Source of the DNA: Microbulbifer thermotolerans
Lineage (GTDB): Bacteria > Pseudomonadota > Gammaproteobacteria > Pseudomonadales > Cellvibrionaceae
Reading direction: 5' to 3'
Assembly: GCF_900112305.1 (NCBI RefSeq)
Contig: NZ_FOKT01000001.1
Span: 1-64,000, forward strand
Length of the DNA stretch: 64,000 nucleotides
The notes beneath the pieces were generated by a model. That model saw only the letters and a program-made list of their open reading frames with translations. It had not been told where the DNA came from and made no database searches. Shown in pieces: positions 35,187 to 45,129 of the stretch; the stretch's first letter is position 1, and each line of letters opens with the position of its first letter. The position numbers were made by a program, and so were the translations under genes.

Positions 35187-36581
35187 TTAGGAGGCTTCAG
35201 CGGTAGCGGCCCGGCGGGTTTTCTTGCGCGGTATGCCCAGCTTCTGGCGGCGTTCCCAGAGGCACTTGCGGCTGATACCCAATTTCTTTGCCAGCTCCGT
35301 CTCGCTCATGGTGTCCTGGTGCTCTATCACAAAGCGGGCGAAATAGTCTTCCAGGGACAGGTCTTCACGGGGGTCTGTGTGCAGGCTGCGCGGGCGCCGC
35401 TCCGGGTCTGCTTCTTCTATCGGCACGAGGTCGAGGTCGATATCCAGGGTGCGGTGGTCAATTTCTGTACTCTTGGCGTCGGTCAGGATCACCGCGCGCT
35501 GTATCGCATTCTCCAGTTCGCGCACATTGCCCGGCCAGGTGTAAGTGGTTACTGCCTGTACCGCTTCCGGTGACAATTTCAGGGCAGGGCGGTCCAGGCG
35601 GGCACAATACTTCTCTAGCAGGTGCTCTGCGATCGCCAGTACATCTTTGTCCCTTTCTCGCAGTGGGGCCAGTGTTACTTGCACCACATTGATGCGGTAG
35701 TAGAGGTCTTCGCGGAATTTGCGCTCGGCGGCCAGCTGGCGCAGGTTGCGGTGGGTGGCCGCAACCAACCGCACATCCACCTTGCGGGATTCCACCGCGC
35801 CGATGGGGCGCACCTCGCCTTCCTGCAGTACCCGCAGCAGGCGGGCCTGGGCTTCCAGGGGCAGCTCGCCGATTTCGTCAAGGAACAGGGTGCCGCCGTC
35901 GGCGGCGGCCACCAGCCCCTCGCGGGCGGTCTGGGCGCCGGTGAAGGCCCCTTTTTCGTGGCCGAACAGCTCCGCCTCGATCAGTGTCTCCGGAATCGCC
36001 GCACAGTTGACGGAGATGAGTGGCTTGTCGGCACGCCGGCTCTCCGCGTGGATAGCGCGGGCCACCAGCTCCTTGCCGGTGCCGGTTTCGCCGTGCACCA
36101 AAACGGTGGCATCGGTCGGCGCGACTTTGTGGATGCGGTCGTAGAGACCGCGCATTACCGCGCTGTCGCCGATCATGCCGGAGACAGTGCGGCCAGACGT
36201 TTTGTTTTCCGAAGCCTGGGCACGGTTCTGCTCGGCCTTGCCGATTACACGGCGCACGGTGGCGATCATCTCGTCGTGGTCAAAGGGCTTGGCGATGTAG
36301 TCCGTCGCGCCCATACGCATGGAGTCCACGGCGGATCTCAGGCTGGCGTAACTGGTCATAATCAGCACCGGCACGTCGCCTGCCACCTTCAGCAGGTCGG
36401 TGCCCGGGGCGCCGGGCAGGCGGAGGTCGGAGATAATCAGGTCGATTTCACTGAGGCGGTATTTGGTGGTCGCCTCGCGTACAGAACCGGCTTCGCTGAC
36501 CTTGTAGCGGTGCCGCTCCAGCAGTTTGCGCAGCGCCGTTCGAATAATGGCTTCATCTTCGACGATCAGGATGTGGCTCAT
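35187..36581 (-). CDS. cbrB: Sigma-54-dependent response regulator CbrB
   Basis: 464 residues. Receiver domain 1-115 with phospho-acceptor Asp 52 (IISDLRLPG) and Lys in AKPFD; AAA+ domain about 140-375 with Walker A GETGTGKE (164-171), GAFTGA (211-216, the sigma-54 contact loop) and DGGTLFLDEIGELP; C-terminal Fis-type helix-turn-helix (SETELAKKLGISRKCLWERRQKL). Basic tail RKKTRRAATAEAS. Encoded 123 bases after cbrA and before pcnB as in Pseudomonas, which supports the name. It would activate the sigma-54 promoter just downstream of its own gene. Confidence 0.92.
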   Translation of the reverse strand: MSHILIVEDEAIIRTALRKLLERHRYKVSEAGSVREATTKYRLSEIDLIISDLRLPGAPGTDLLKVAGDVPVLIMTSYASLRSAVDSMRMGATDYIAKPFDHDEMIATVRRVIGKAEQNRAQASENKTSGRTVSGMIGDSAVMRGLYDRIHKVAPTDATVLVHGETGTGKELVARAIHAESRRADKPLISVNCAAIPETLIEAELFGHEKGAFTGAQTAREGLVAAADGGTLFLDEIGELPLEAQARLLRVLQEGEVRPIGAVESRKVDVRLVAATHRNLRQLAAERKFREDLYYRINVVQVTLAPLRERDKDVLAIAEHLLEKYCARLDRPALKLSPEAVQAVTTYTWPGNVRELENAIQRAVILTDAKSTEIDHRTLDIDLDLVPIEEADPERRPRSLHTDPREDLSLEDYFARFVIEHQDTMSETELAKKLGISRKCLWERRQKLGIPRKKTRRAATAEAS

Positions 36582-36704
36582 GTGTTACGCCTGGTTACAA
36601 AACGCTCAGGGGGGTTCTAGTTTTACCCGTGGGGCGTTTCTATGCAACCCATTAGGAGTGGTCACGGGAAAATCGATTCCGGGAAGAGGCTGGCTGAGCC
36701 CGGT

Positions 36705-39704
36705 TTAGCCGGGCTCTGGTGTCTCCTCTTGTGCCCGCTCTTGCATAGGCAAATGCACCACGAATTTCGCCCCGCGCCCCGTCTCCGGGTTTGCGGGACT
36801 CACCAGCTCCAGCTGGCCGCCGTGTTCCTCTACGATGCTGTAGACCATCGCCAGGCCCAGGCCGGTGCCCTCGCCGGGTTCCTTGGTGGTGAAGAAGGGC
36901 TCCAGGATGCGGTCCCTGTGCTCAGGGGGAATGCCGGGGCCGTCGTCGGTCACCGAGATCTTGACAGCGCCGCCCTCAACGCACCCGTCGATACGAATGT
37001 GGCCTCCATCGGCGCTGACGTCGCGGGCATTGCTGAGCAGGTTGATGAACACCTGGATCAGGCGCTGATTGTCACCGGGCGCCATCAGGTCCTCGGGCAC
37101 TGCGTTGTCGAAAGTCACCTGGGCCTTGTCCCGCTGCAGGGACAGCAGTTGCACCGCCTCTTGCACGCAGGCGTGGAGATCCACAGGTGCGCGCTCGCCG
37201 ACACTGTCGTGGCTGCCGCTGTGGGAGAAGTTCACCAGTGAGTGGACAATGCGGCTGATACGCTGAGTTTGGCTCAGTATCTGATCCGCGGTGTCGCGCA
37301 CCGCGGGGCTGTCGGATTCGAACTGGAGGTTTTGTGCCAGGCAGGCAATGCCGGTCACCGGGTTGCCCACTTCGTGCGCCACACCGGCGGCGAGACGGCC
37401 CACCGAGGCCAGCCTTTCGCTGTGGATCAGCTCCTGTTCGAGAATTTGTGTCTCGGTGATGTCTTCGAGCAGCAGCATTTGTGCGTCTCCGCGTTCGCTG
37501 CGCGCCCGCCCGCCCCGGCCGCGCTTCTTACGGCGTGTTTTGTGCAGGTTCAGCCAATGGCTGTTGCCGTCGATGCTCACCTGTTGTTTGAAGCGGCTCG
37601 CATCGGTGGATTTGGCGAATTCGGTCAAAAGCGTGCGCCAGGGCTCGGCGAGGTATTCCAGCTTGGAGCCGAGCACCTCGCCGGCGGCGATGCCGGTCAG
37701 GTCGGCCATGGCGTAATTCCACAGCAGTATTTCGCCGTCGCGGCCCAGGGAACAGGCAGCGAGCGGCAGTTCTTCCAGCATCTGTCGGTGGTAGAGGCGC
37801 AGATTGTTCAGTTCCGCGGCCAGGCCGGTGAGCTGATTTTTGTAGCGGGATAGGCGGGTCTCTATCAGGTGGATGTCTTTATTGGCGGGCTGGCCGCTGT
37901 CCTTGAAGGGGAAGTGGCGGTCGATGATTTGTCCCGCCAGCACTCGCCCCAGCAGACCGGAAAGATTGGCTTCCAGTTTGTTGCGCAATTGGCGCAGAGC
38001 GTAGGGGCGGCGCTCGTCATCGGGCAGGTTGAGCTGGCGCAGGGCGCGGTTGACCTCCTGTGTGGCGGTGGCGGCACCGAGGCTCTCCGCCAGGCGCAAG
38101 CGGAAGTCCGCCGCGGACTCCACGTCCAGTTCCAGTCGCAGTGCCTGGGCCAGGGTGTCGTCGCTGCACAGGTCCGCCGCGTATTGCTCAAGACTGCTGC
38201 TGCGGGTGAGCAGGGACAGGCCGACAAACAGCAGCACATTCAGCGCCAGAGACAAGGTGGTGACCTGGGTCCAGATAGACATCCCCAGGGGCAGGCGCAG
38301 TTCGGTGCCGGGTAGGGTAATACTGTTGATACCGAAGATGGAGGGCAGTAGCAGACCGCCGGCCCAGATCAGCATGCCGGCCACCAGGCCGCCGATAAAG
38401 CCGCGCCGGTTGCCGCGTGGCCAGTGAATCACGGCGAATATCCCGGGCAGGAACTGCAGGGAGGCGATAAATGCCAGCAGTGCCAGATCGGAAAGCGACA
38501 GGCGATTGCCCAGCAGCAGATAGAAGCCGAACCCTGCCAGGAAAAGCGCTCCCACCAGTGAACGCCGCAACCACACCAGTTGGCGGTACATATTGTCTTC
38601 CGAGTGCCAGCGGGTGCCCGGCAGGAGCCACTGGTTCATCACCATGGTGGACAGCGCCAGGGTCATCATTACCAGGGCACCGGTGGCGGCGGAAAGGCCG
38701 CCGATAAACGCCAGAATCGTCAGCAGCGCAGAGTCGCTGGTGCGCGGCACCGCGAGCGCGAAGTACTGCACCGGCTCGGAGACACCGAGTGCGAATCCGG
38801 CCCACATAATGGGAAAGATCGGCAGTGCCATCAACAGCAGGAAGAGCGGGAAACCCCAGCTGGCGTGGCGGAGAGTCTGTGCTGTTGGCCGCTCCGCCAC
38901 GCTCAGATAAAAGATGTGCGGCATGGCCACGGCAGTGGCGATAAATACCAGCAAAAGCGTGTGGGAGGACCCCTGTTGAATTGGAGTGTACAGCAGTTGC
39001 TGCATGTCGCTGTTGTGCGCCAGCCACTTGTCCAGCTCGCCGAAGCCGCCGAATACTCCGTAAATCGCGTAGGCCCCTACCGCCAGCAGTGCCACCACCT
39101 TGACCACCGATTCCAGCGCCATGGCGCTCACCAGTCCCGCGTGGCGGTCACGGGTGGTGCCGTACATGCTGGTGAAAACGGTCAGCAACACACAGTAGAG
39201 AAAGGCGATTAGGTTTTTGCTGGTAACGCCGCTTTCCGGCAACGCCAGGGCGGCGACACTGTCTTGCGACAGCAGTGCCAGTGTCTCTGACACCGCCTGT
39301 ATTTGCAGTGCGATCAGGGGCAGGAGTGCCAGCAGCATAAACAGGGTGGAGAGGGTGCCCGCCAAGCGGCTGTGGTAACGGAATACGAGTAGGTCCGCAG
39401 GAGAGGTCAGTTGATAGCGCTGGCAAAGTCGCGCAAGGGGTTCCAGGGCCACCGGTGCAAAGAGGAACATCCCTCCGGTGCCCAGGTAGTAGGCCAGAAC
39501 ACCGTAGCCATACTGTCGGGCCAGGTCGACGATACCGTAGTAGGTCCAGGCGGACAGGGATACGCCGAGGGAGAGTACATACACCAGCGGGTGGCGCATC
39601 CAGTGCGAGGGCAGCCAGCCCTTGGAGGAAGCAAAGGCAACGAAAAACAAGGTGGCTATATAGACCACACCGATCAGGGCGATGTGCGCGATCTCAAAGC
39701 TCAT
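36705..39704 (-). CDS. cbrA: Transporter-like sensor histidine kinase CbrA
   Basis: 999 residues. N-terminal sodium:solute symporter-like domain of about 13 helices (1-510; [51 protein letters not shown]), an STAC-like linker, a PAS domain at about 640-740 ([26 protein letters not shown]), HisKA with the phospho-His in [12 protein letters not shown] near 775, and HATPase with [15 protein letters not shown] and [18 protein letters not shown]. This is the CbrA architecture (SSS-STAC-PAS-HK). Stop codon then 123 bases to cbrB. In pseudomonads CbrA/CbrB controls carbon/nitrogen balance; in P. putida the transporter part moves histidine, not testable here. Confidence 0.93.
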   Translation of the reverse strand: MSFEIAHIALIGVVYIATLFFVAFASSKGWLPSHWMRHPLVYVLSLGVSLSAWTYYGIVDLARQYGYGVLAYYLGTGGMFLFAPVALEPLARLCQRYQLTSPADLLVFRYHSRLAGTLSTLFMLLALLPLIALQIQAVSETLALLSQDSVAALALPESGVTSKNLIAFLYCVLLTVFTSMYGTTRDRHAGLVSAMALESVVKVVALLAVGAYAIYGVFGGFGELDKWLAHNSDMQQLLYTPIQQGSSHTLLLVFIATAVAMPHIFYLSVAERPTAQTLRHASWGFPLFLLLMALPIFPIMWAGFALGVSEPVQYFALAVPRTSDSALLTILAFIGGLSAATGALVMMTLALSTMVMNQWLLPGTRWHSEDNMYRQLVWLRRSLVGALFLAGFGFYLLLGNRLSLSDLALLAFIASLQFLPGIFAVIHWPRGNRRGFIGGLVAGMLIWAGGLLLPSIFGINSITLPGTELRLPLGMSIWTQVTTLSLALNVLLFVGLSLLTRSSSLEQYAADLCSDDTLAQALRLELDVESAADFRLRLAESLGAATATQEVNRALRQLNLPDDERRPYALRQLRNKLEANLSGLLGRVLAGQIIDRHFPFKDSGQPANKDIHLIETRLSRYKNQLTGLAAELNNLRLYHRQMLEELPLAACSLGRDGEILLWNYAMADLTGIAAGEVLGSKLEYLAEPWRTLLTEFAKSTDASRFKQQVSIDGNSHWLNLHKTRRKKRGRGGRARSERGDAQMLLLEDITETQILEQELIHSERLASVGRLAAGVAHEVGNPVTGIACLAQNLQFESDSPAVRDTADQILSQTQRISRIVHSLVNFSHSGSHDSVGERAPVDLHACVQEAVQLLSLQRDKAQVTFDNAVPEDLMAPGDNQRLIQVFINLLSNARDVSADGGHIRIDGCVEGGAVKISVTDDGPGIPPEHRDRILEPFFTTKEPGEGTGLGLAMVYSIVEEHGGQLELVSPANPETGRGAKFVVHLPMQERAQEETPEPG

Positions 39705-39870
39705 CGGACTTGCGCCTCATCTGCACGACCACCGCCAGAAGAATCAAAATGAACCACAAAATAAAGGGGCGGTACCAGGCGCCGGAGGGGTTGATCATCC
39801 AGGTGAAAACGGTTGGCGAAAACACATAGCCCACCAGCACCAATAGGATTAACAGAGTGCGGTTGGTCAT
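39694..39870 (-). CDS. cbrX: Small membrane protein CbrX overlapping cbrA
   Basis: 58 residues, ATG at 39870: [58 protein letters not shown]. Two hydrophobic helices around a WMINP.GAWYRPF turn. Its stop lies inside cbrA (overlap 11 bases), so cbrA translation is probably coupled to it. A small hydrophobic ORF coupled to cbrA (cbrX) is known upstream of cbrA in Pseudomonas putida. A much longer antisense frame includes this stretch but its upstream part runs across gluQ and is spurious. Confidence 0.8.
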   Translation of the reverse strand: MTNRTLLILLVLVGYVFSPTVFTWMINPSGAWYRPFILWFILILLAVVVQMRRKSDEL

Positions 39871-40091
39871 GGGATGCACCGGAACTGGATACACAGACAC
39901 GGGGCCTCGGCGCTGGTCCAAAGCGGACGCGATTTGGCGAATGGGATGGCAATGCCAATCGTTGCCATAGGGCGCTGCTTCCTTCTGTCTGTTGAGGGCA
40001 GAAGATGTTAATGGGCGCCAGGTGTCGGAGTAAACCTGTGTTGGGCTTCTCTTCACTGCGCCAGGGCCTTTATCGCCGGAAAGCGATGGAA

Positions 40092-40967
40092 TCAGGGGGG
40101 GGTGATTTGGCGGTTCCGCAAATCCACCTGATGGCGCTGCCAGCGGGCCGCGGCCCAGTGGAGGATGTGCTCCGGGCTTTCGCCTTCTATGCCTCGGGGT
40201 AGGTGGAAGCCGAGAAATGCCAGCGCCGCGCTCAGGTTGTCCGCTGCCTTGTGGTCGTCTATTGGCGGGGCATGGTTTTGTTTGCTGAGCTTCTGGAGAC
40301 CTCCGGGGCCCATCACCAGGGGCAGGTGGCCGAATTGGGGTGGTGTGGCGCCGAGTAGGCGGAACAAGCGCTGCTGGGCGCCAGTGGTGTCGAGCAGGTC
40401 TGCACCGCGCACCACGTGAGTCACCCCCTGATCGATATCGTCCGCTACCACTGCCAGCTGGTAGGCGTAGAGGCCGTCGCGGCGCTTGAGAATGGTGTCT
40501 TCGCGTATCTGTTGGCGCAATTGACCGCGCCAGATATCGTGAAACTGTTCCTCGCCGCCGGCGCACACAAGGCGCAGGGCGGCTGGACTGGAACCGCCGC
40601 AGCGCGCGCGGCAGCCACTGTTGTCGTGACCGCCATTGCGGCGTATCTGACTGCGAGAGCAGTGGCAGGGGTAGAGGAGCTTCCGCGTCCTGAGCTCCGT
40701 CAGTATCTCTTCGTAGAGTGCGTGGCGGCGGCTCTGCCATTGGAGTGGGCCGTGCCAGTGCAGTCCATGGGCTTCCAGGGAGTGCAGAATACGCTCCGCC
40801 GCGCCGGGTTCTTCCCGCGGTGGGTCCAGGTCTTCCATTCGCACCAGCCACCGACCGCCGTGGGCAATGGCATCCAGGTAGCTGCCCAGGGCGCAGACCA
40901 GAGAGCCGAAGTGCAGCGGTCCGGTTGGAGAGGGTGCGAAACGGCCGATGTAGGTGGGGGCGTTCAA
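40092..40967 (-). CDS. gluQ: Glutamyl-Q tRNA(Asp) synthetase
   Basis: 291 residues, the truncated GluRS paralogue without anticodon-binding domain. HIGH-type motif in GRFAPSPTGPLHFGSLVCALGSYL, VRMEDLDPPREEPGA, zinc cysteines CHCSRSQ...CRARC near 98-120, DDIDQGVTHVVRGADLLDTT and KMSKS equivalent KLSKQN. It glutamylates queuosine in tRNA-Asp. Downstream of dksA on the same strand with a hairpin between, the usual dksA-gluQ arrangement. Confidence 0.95.
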   Translation of the reverse strand: MNAPTYIGRFAPSPTGPLHFGSLVCALGSYLDAIAHGGRWLVRMEDLDPPREEPGAAERILHSLEAHGLHWHGPLQWQSRRHALYEEILTELRTRKLLYPCHCSRSQIRRNGGHDNSGCRARCGGSSPAALRLVCAGGEEQFHDIWRGQLRQQIREDTILKRRDGLYAYQLAVVADDIDQGVTHVVRGADLLDTTGAQQRLFRLLGATPPQFGHLPLVMGPGGLQKLSKQNHAPPIDDHKAADNLSAALAFLGFHLPRGIEGESPEHILHWAAARWQRHQVDLRNRQITPP

Positions 40968-41037
40968 GTGTGGCGCAGTGATGAGTTGACTAAGGGTGGG
41001 AGTGTGGTCCTCGGTGAAGGGATTGGATTGCAGGCCT

Positions 41038-41061
41038 CCCGGGGCTATGTCCAGCCCCGGG
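41038..41061 (-). terminator. Hairpin between dksA and gluQ
   Basis: CCCGGGGCT / AGCCCCGGG, nine-base perfect stem with six-base loop, 20 bases after the dksA stop on the minus strand. No T run follows, so it is more likely an attenuator or RNA stabiliser limiting gluQ expression than a full terminator. A known feature of the E. coli dksA-gluQ pair is a terminator here. Confidence 0.5.
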
Positions 41062-41081
41062 GCCGGGCCTATCCTCCGGGA

Positions 41082-41519
41082 TTACCCGGAAATCTGCTTC
41101 TCCTTTATTTCCGCCAGGGTCTTGCAGTCCACGCACAGGGTAGCTGTGGGACGCGCTTCCAGGCGGCGGATGCCGATCTCCACGCCGCAGGCCTCGCAGA
41201 AACCGTACTCGTCCTGATCGATCAGTTCGAGCGTGGCGTCGATCTTTTTGATCAGCTTGCGCTCGCGGTCGCGGGTGCGGAGTTCCAGGCTGAACTCTTC
41301 TTCCTGGCTGGCACGGTCGGCCGGGTCCGGGAAGTTGGCAGCCTCGTCTTTCATGTGGGAAACGGTGCGGTCCACTTCCGCCATCAATTCTGCTTTCCAG
41401 GCCAAGAGCAAATTGCGGAAATGCTCCTGCTGCTTCTCGTTCATATACTCTTCGCCTTTAGTCTCTTTATAAGGCTCCAAGCCGTGCAGAGAATCGGGGT
41501 TCGCAGCAGTTCTGGGCAT
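41082..41519 (-). CDS. dksA: RNA polymerase-binding transcription factor DksA
   Basis: 145 residues. EPYKETKGEEYMNEKQQEHFR, coiled-coil tip with DPADRASQEEEF (both tip Asp residues kept), RTRDRERKLIKKI, and the zinc finger CEACGVEIGIRRLEARP...CVDCKTLAE with all four cysteines. Works with ppGpp on stable-RNA promoters such as the tRNA-fMet promoter in this window. Divergent from sfsA, as in enterics. Confidence 0.98.
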   Translation of the reverse strand: MPRTAANPDSLHGLEPYKETKGEEYMNEKQQEHFRNLLLAWKAELMAEVDRTVSHMKDEAANFPDPADRASQEEEFSLELRTRDRERKLIKKIDATLELIDQDEYGFCEACGVEIGIRRLEARPTATLCVDCKTLAEIKEKQISG

Positions 41520-41798
41520 AGTCGTTGCCTCTCTTTACTATTCGGGCCCTCGTTTATGGGGGCTCTACCAGCATATTCAATCTAGCCTAGTCCGCAATCG
41601 TCCGGGGTGTGTACTTTTTAACCCCTTCAACCGGAGCACGATGGCAGGCTATTCCTTTTCTGGTGCCAGTGGCCCTGGCGACCGAGGGCGAAGAAGCTAC
41701 CAAATCTCTTCAGCCGGCGCCACAAAATGTTGGCCGTGGACTTGTATCCGGCTTCCCGGGTATTTTGTGGCGTTCAAATAGTCATTTTAGGTCGTACC

Positions 41799-42500
41799 GT
41801 GAAGCTTGATCCCCCGCTACAGCAGGCGACTTTGCTGCGCCGCTATAAACGTTTTCTCGCCGATATCGAGACCCCGTCCGGCGAGATTTTCACCATTCAC
41901 TGTCCCAATACCGGCTCGATGAAGAACTGCTGGGTGGAAAACAGCCCCTGCTGGTATTCGGATTCCGGCAACCCCAAGCGCAAGTATCGCCACACTCTGG
42001 AAGTGACTACCACGCCGGAGGGCGCCCTGGCCGGAGTGAACACGGGGCGCGCCAATGCGCTGGTGGAGGAGGCCATTGTCGGCGGCACTGTCGTTGAGCT
42101 GGCGGGGTACGACAAGTTGCGCCGGGAGGTGCGCTATGGCGATGAAAACAGCCGTATCGACCTGCTGTTGTCCGGGCCGGAAGGGGAGTGCTATGTGGAG
42201 GTGAAGAATGTGACCCTGGCCGAGGGCGGCCGCGGTCTTTTCCCCGACGCGGTCAGCAGTCGCGGTGCCAAGCATCTGCGGGAGTTGCAACTCTTGGCCG
42301 GAAAAGGGGTGCGGTCTGTGCTCTTCTACTGCGTACAGCACACAGGTATCGAATCCGTGGAGGCCGCGGCGGAGATAGACCCTGTCTATGCCGAGGCCCT
42401 GAAGGGAGCGGTGGCCGCGGGGGTGGAAGTGCTCGCTTACCGGGCAGCGATCAGCGCGGAGGAAATTGTCCTGACCGACGCCATCCCTTTTTTGTGTTAG
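41799..42500 (+). CDS. sfsA: Sugar fermentation stimulation protein homologue SfsA
   Basis: 233 residues from GTG at 41799, which gives the expected N-terminus (KLDPPLQQATLLRRYKRFLAD); the frame extends to 41727 but that part does not match the family. HCPNTGSMKNCWVE, KYRHTLEVTTT, NTGRANALVEEAI, SRIDLLL, CYVEVKNVTLAEGGRGLFPDA and RGAKHLREL are diagnostic. Carries a nuclease-like fold; DNA-binding in E. coli, real role unclear. Next to dksA as in E. coli. Confidence 0.94.
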   Translation: MKLDPPLQQATLLRRYKRFLADIETPSGEIFTIHCPNTGSMKNCWVENSPCWYSDSGNPKRKYRHTLEVTTTPEGALAGVNTGRANALVEEAIVGGTVVELAGYDKLRREVRYGDENSRIDLLLSGPEGECYVEVKNVTLAEGGRGLFPDAVSSRGAKHLRELQLLAGKGVRSVLFYCVQHTGIESVEAAAEIDPVYAEALKGAVAAGVEVLAYRAAISAEEIVLTDAIPFLC

Positions 42501-42596
42501 GGCGTTGATACTCTCGTTTGAGAGGCGTAGCCGGTTGAGTGGCAGTCAGACAACGGAAGGGTAGGTCTGAGTGAAACGTATTTTTTCGTTTCGTGC

Positions 42597-42621
42597 CCCT
42601 GGGGAGCCTTTGGCCCCAGGG
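42597..42621. terminator. Hairpin between convergent sfsA and Rieske genes
   Basis: CCCTGGGG (42597-42604) / CCCCAGGG (42614-42621), eight-base perfect stem, preceded by a second small stem GAAACG/CGTTTC with a T-rich loop at about 42573-42592. The two could end transcription from both sides, though no long T tail follows either stem. Confidence 0.5.
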
Positions 42622-42625
42622 ACGG

Positions 42626-42970
42626 TCAGTCCGCCATCAGTACATAGATGCCGTCGCGACCGTACTCTATTGGCACTGGTGTCAAAGCATCGCCGGCACA
42701 GGGGCCGGCAACACACTCGCCGGTTTCAATCTGGAAGAGGGCGCCGTGCGAGGCGCACTGGATCAGGGCGCCGTCCGGGTCGAGGAATTGATCTTCCTGC
42801 CACTCCAGATTAATCCCGCGGTGTGGGCAGTTGTTCTTATAGGCAAAAACTTCGCCATTTTTCATTACCGCGAACACGTTGGCAGTGCCGGCGGCACTGT
42901 CGCCGAGGGAGAACCCCTTGGATTGGCCCTCGGTCAGCTCGCCGTGGCGGCAAAGGAGGTATTTCTGCAT
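42626..42970 (-). CDS. Rieske [2Fe-2S] small protein
   Basis: 114 residues. Cluster motifs CPHRG near residue 48 and CASHGALF near 72, spaced as in Rieske domains, with a short antiparallel-sheet frame (VFAVMKNGEVFAYKNNCPHRG, IETGECVAGPC). Small stand-alone ferredoxin-like Rieske proteins serve oxygenases or NirD-type reductases, but no partner enzyme is adjacent. Follows the periplasmic protease by 49 bases, perhaps co-transcribed. Confidence 0.88.
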   Translation of the reverse strand: MQKYLLCRHGELTEGQSKGFSLGDSAAGTANVFAVMKNGEVFAYKNNCPHRGINLEWQEDQFLDPDGALIQCASHGALFQIETGECVAGPCAGDALTPVPIEYGRDGIYVLMAD

Positions 42971-43019
42971 AGGTTGTTACTGCGTGCTTCCCCTCTGCCG
43001 TTGACAGCGGAGGGAGAGG

Positions 43020-44072
43020 TTAACCGGGAGCGGCCAGTGTAACGGATGTGCGGCGTTTTTTCCCCTCGCGTATCAGGCCGAGGGTGATCTTGTCGCCCGC
43101 GCGGTGATTTTCAAGCAGGTTCAGCAGATCGTCGTAGTTGCGGACCGGCTGACGGTCCACTTCCACGATGACATCCCCCAGTTGCCAACCGCCCCGCGGG
43201 GTGCGGTAGATACCGCGCAGGCCGGCCCGCTCCGCGGGCATTCCCGGAAGGGTGCGCAATACCGCTACGCCCTCGATACCGTAGCGGCTGGCCCACTGGT
43301 CCGGAAGCGACTCGATGCCCAGAACGGGGCGCACCAGGCGGCCGTGGGCGATCAGCTCCGGCACTATCTTTTTCACCGTGTCTACGGGAATCGCGAAGCC
43401 AATGCCCACACTGGCGCCGCTGGGGCTGTATATCGCCGTGTTGACGCCGATCAGGCGTCCGCTGGAATCCAGCAGTGGGCCGCCGGAATTGCCCGGGTTG
43501 ATGGCGGCGTCTGTCTGGATCACATTGCGGATGGTGCGGTTGTTGGCGGCCTGTATCTCGCGTCCCAGGGCGCTCACCACGCCGGTGGTGAGGGTGGTGT
43601 CGAGGCCGAAAGGATTGCCGATCGCGAGTACCTTGCGCCCTACAGCCAGGTCTTTTGATGAGCCGGGTATCAGGGGTTTGAGCTGTTCTGGCGGGGCGTC
43701 GATTTTGAGTACCGCCAAATCCTTTTCCGGTGCGGAGCCCACCAGTTCCGCCGCCCATTCACTGCGGTCCTGCAGTGTGATGGTCACTTTGCGCGCGCCC
43801 TCGATCACGTGGAAGTTGGTCACCACGTGCCCCTGCTCGTCCCAGATAAAACCGCTGCCGGCGCCTTTGGGCACTGTGTGCAGGCGCAGGGTCCAGCGAT
43901 CCCGCACCAGTGTTTCGTTGGTCACATAGACCACCGACGGGCTGGCGAAATTGAATACCTGCATGGTATTGCGCTCGTCATCGGTGGCGAAGTCCGGCAC
44001 GGAAAGCGCGCTGGCGAGGGGGGGAAGTAGCAGTAGCGGTAGGGTCAGCAGCCAAGTTTTGAGCTTGTTCAT
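43020..44072 (-). CDS. DegP/DegS-like periplasmic serine protease with one PDZ domain
   Basis: 350 residues with signal peptide (LLTLPLLLLPPLASALS). Trypsin-like domain about 35-240: His in VVTNFHVIEG, Asp in EKDLAVLKI and Ser in AAINPGNSGGPLLDSSG. A single PDZ domain about 255-345 (GVAVLRTLPGMPAERAGLRG, GDVIVEVDRQPVRNYDDLLNLLENHRAGD). A single PDZ resembles DegS, but the signal peptide is cleavable and the C-terminus is soluble, so a secreted HtrA-type housekeeping protease is more likely. Lies just downstream of htpX; both serve envelope quality control. Confidence 0.9.
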   Translation of the reverse strand: MNKLKTWLLTLPLLLLPPLASALSVPDFATDDERNTMQVFNFASPSVVYVTNETLVRDRWTLRLHTVPKGAGSGFIWDEQGHVVTNFHVIEGARKVTITLQDRSEWAAELVGSAPEKDLAVLKIDAPPEQLKPLIPGSSKDLAVGRKVLAIGNPFGLDTTLTTGVVSALGREIQAANNRTIRNVIQTDAAINPGNSGGPLLDSSGRLIGVNTAIYSPSGASVGIGFAIPVDTVKKIVPELIAHGRLVRPVLGIESLPDQWASRYGIEGVAVLRTLPGMPAERAGLRGIYRTPRGGWQLGDVIVEVDRQPVRNYDDLLNLLENHRAGDKITLGLIREGKKRRTSVTLAAPG

Positions 44073-44100
44073 GATTGCGGGTGCTGTTGGGAGTTCAAAG

Positions 44101-44128
44101 ATTAACCCGGCGCGGGCGCCGGGTTAAT
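44101..44128. terminator. Strong hairpin between htpX and the protease gene
   Basis: ATTAACCCGGCGC / GCGCCGGGTTAAT, thirteen-base perfect stem with a two-base centre, 20 bases after the htpX stop on the minus strand. Followed by TTAATCTTTG, a weak U tract. Likely terminates or attenuates htpX transcripts. Confidence 0.6.
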
Positions 44129-44147
44129 GAGGTCGGTTTGGCAGCGC

Positions 44148-45038
44148 TTAGCGCAGACGGTTCTGCAGAGCCAGTATACGGTCTTCCAGCGGCGGGTGAC
44201 TGGCCAACAGGCGGCCCATATTGCCGTAGATCCCGAAGGCTTTCATGTTGCTGGGCAGGGGTTCTTCGCGCCCCGTATCGGATTCCGCCTTGAGCCTTTG
44301 CAAAGCCGCAATCATGGAATGTGGGCTGGCGAGGGTGGCCCCGGCGGCATCTGCGCGGTATTCGCGACGGCGGCTGAACCAGGCCACAACGATCATTGCC
44401 AGGGCACCGAAGATGATGTCCATGATAATCGAAGTGACATAGTAGCCGATGCCAAGACCCTCTTCATTCTTCATCAGTACCCGGTCGACGAAGAAACCCA
44501 CCAGCCGGGCGAAGAACATCACAAAGGTGTTTACCACGCCCTGGATCAGCGCCAGGGTAACCATATCGCCGTTGGCGACGTGGCCTATCTCGTGGCCGAT
44601 CACTGCCCGCGCCTCGTCCCGGTTGAATCGCTCTAACAGGCCGGAACTGACTGCCACCAAGGCGTCGTTGCGGTTCCAGCCAGTGGCGAATGCGTTGGCC
44701 TGGGGCATAGGGAATATTCCCACGTCAGGCATACCGATACCGGCTTTCTGCGACAGCTCGCGCACGGTTTCCACCAGCCATTGTTCGTCGGCGGTGCGGG
44801 GTTGGTCGATGACCTGGGTGCGAGTGCTGATGCGGGCCATGGTCTTTGACATCAGCAGTGAGATAAAGGCGCCGCCGAAGCCGAAGATGGCGCACATGGT
44901 CAGGAGCGCCCCCATATTCAGGTCGACACCGTTGGCTTCGAGGATGCCCCCAATGCCCAGCAAATTAAATACGATGCCAACCAGAACCAAAACAGCTAGG
45001 TTGGTCAACAAAAAGAGACCAATGCGTAACATCGGCAT
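44148..45038 (-). CDS. htpX: Membrane zinc metalloprotease HtpX
   Basis: 296 residues. Two N-terminal helices ([42 protein letters not shown]), the zinc motif HEIGH near 140 in [16 protein letters not shown], two further helices near 155-215 and the third zinc ligand region [34 protein letters not shown] is typical. Degrades misfolded inner-membrane proteins with FtsH. Confidence 0.97.
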   Translation of the reverse strand: MPMLRIGLFLLTNLAVLVLVGIVFNLLGIGGILEANGVDLNMGALLTMCAIFGFGGAFISLLMSKTMARISTRTQVIDQPRTADEQWLVETVRELSQKAGIGMPDVGIFPMPQANAFATGWNRNDALVAVSSGLLERFNRDEARAVIGHEIGHVANGDMVTLALIQGVVNTFVMFFARLVGFFVDRVLMKNEEGLGIGYYVTSIIMDIIFGALAMIVVAWFSRRREYRADAAGATLASPHSMIAALQRLKAESDTGREEPLPSNMKAFGIYGNMGRLLASHPPLEDRILALQNRLR

Positions 45039-45129
45039 TCTCCAACTTGTGATTTCTATGGAGAAGTCTAGATAGGGGTGGCGGCGCCGTTTTCAAGTTG
45101 GGTTGGCGCCGCGTGGTGTGATTCTGGGG

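Noticed and set aside
39694..40851. A 385-codon minus-strand frame across gluQ and cbrX
   Set aside because: Its first part runs on the gluQ strand in another frame with low-complexity Pro/Arg sequence; only the last 58 codons (cbrX) are credible.
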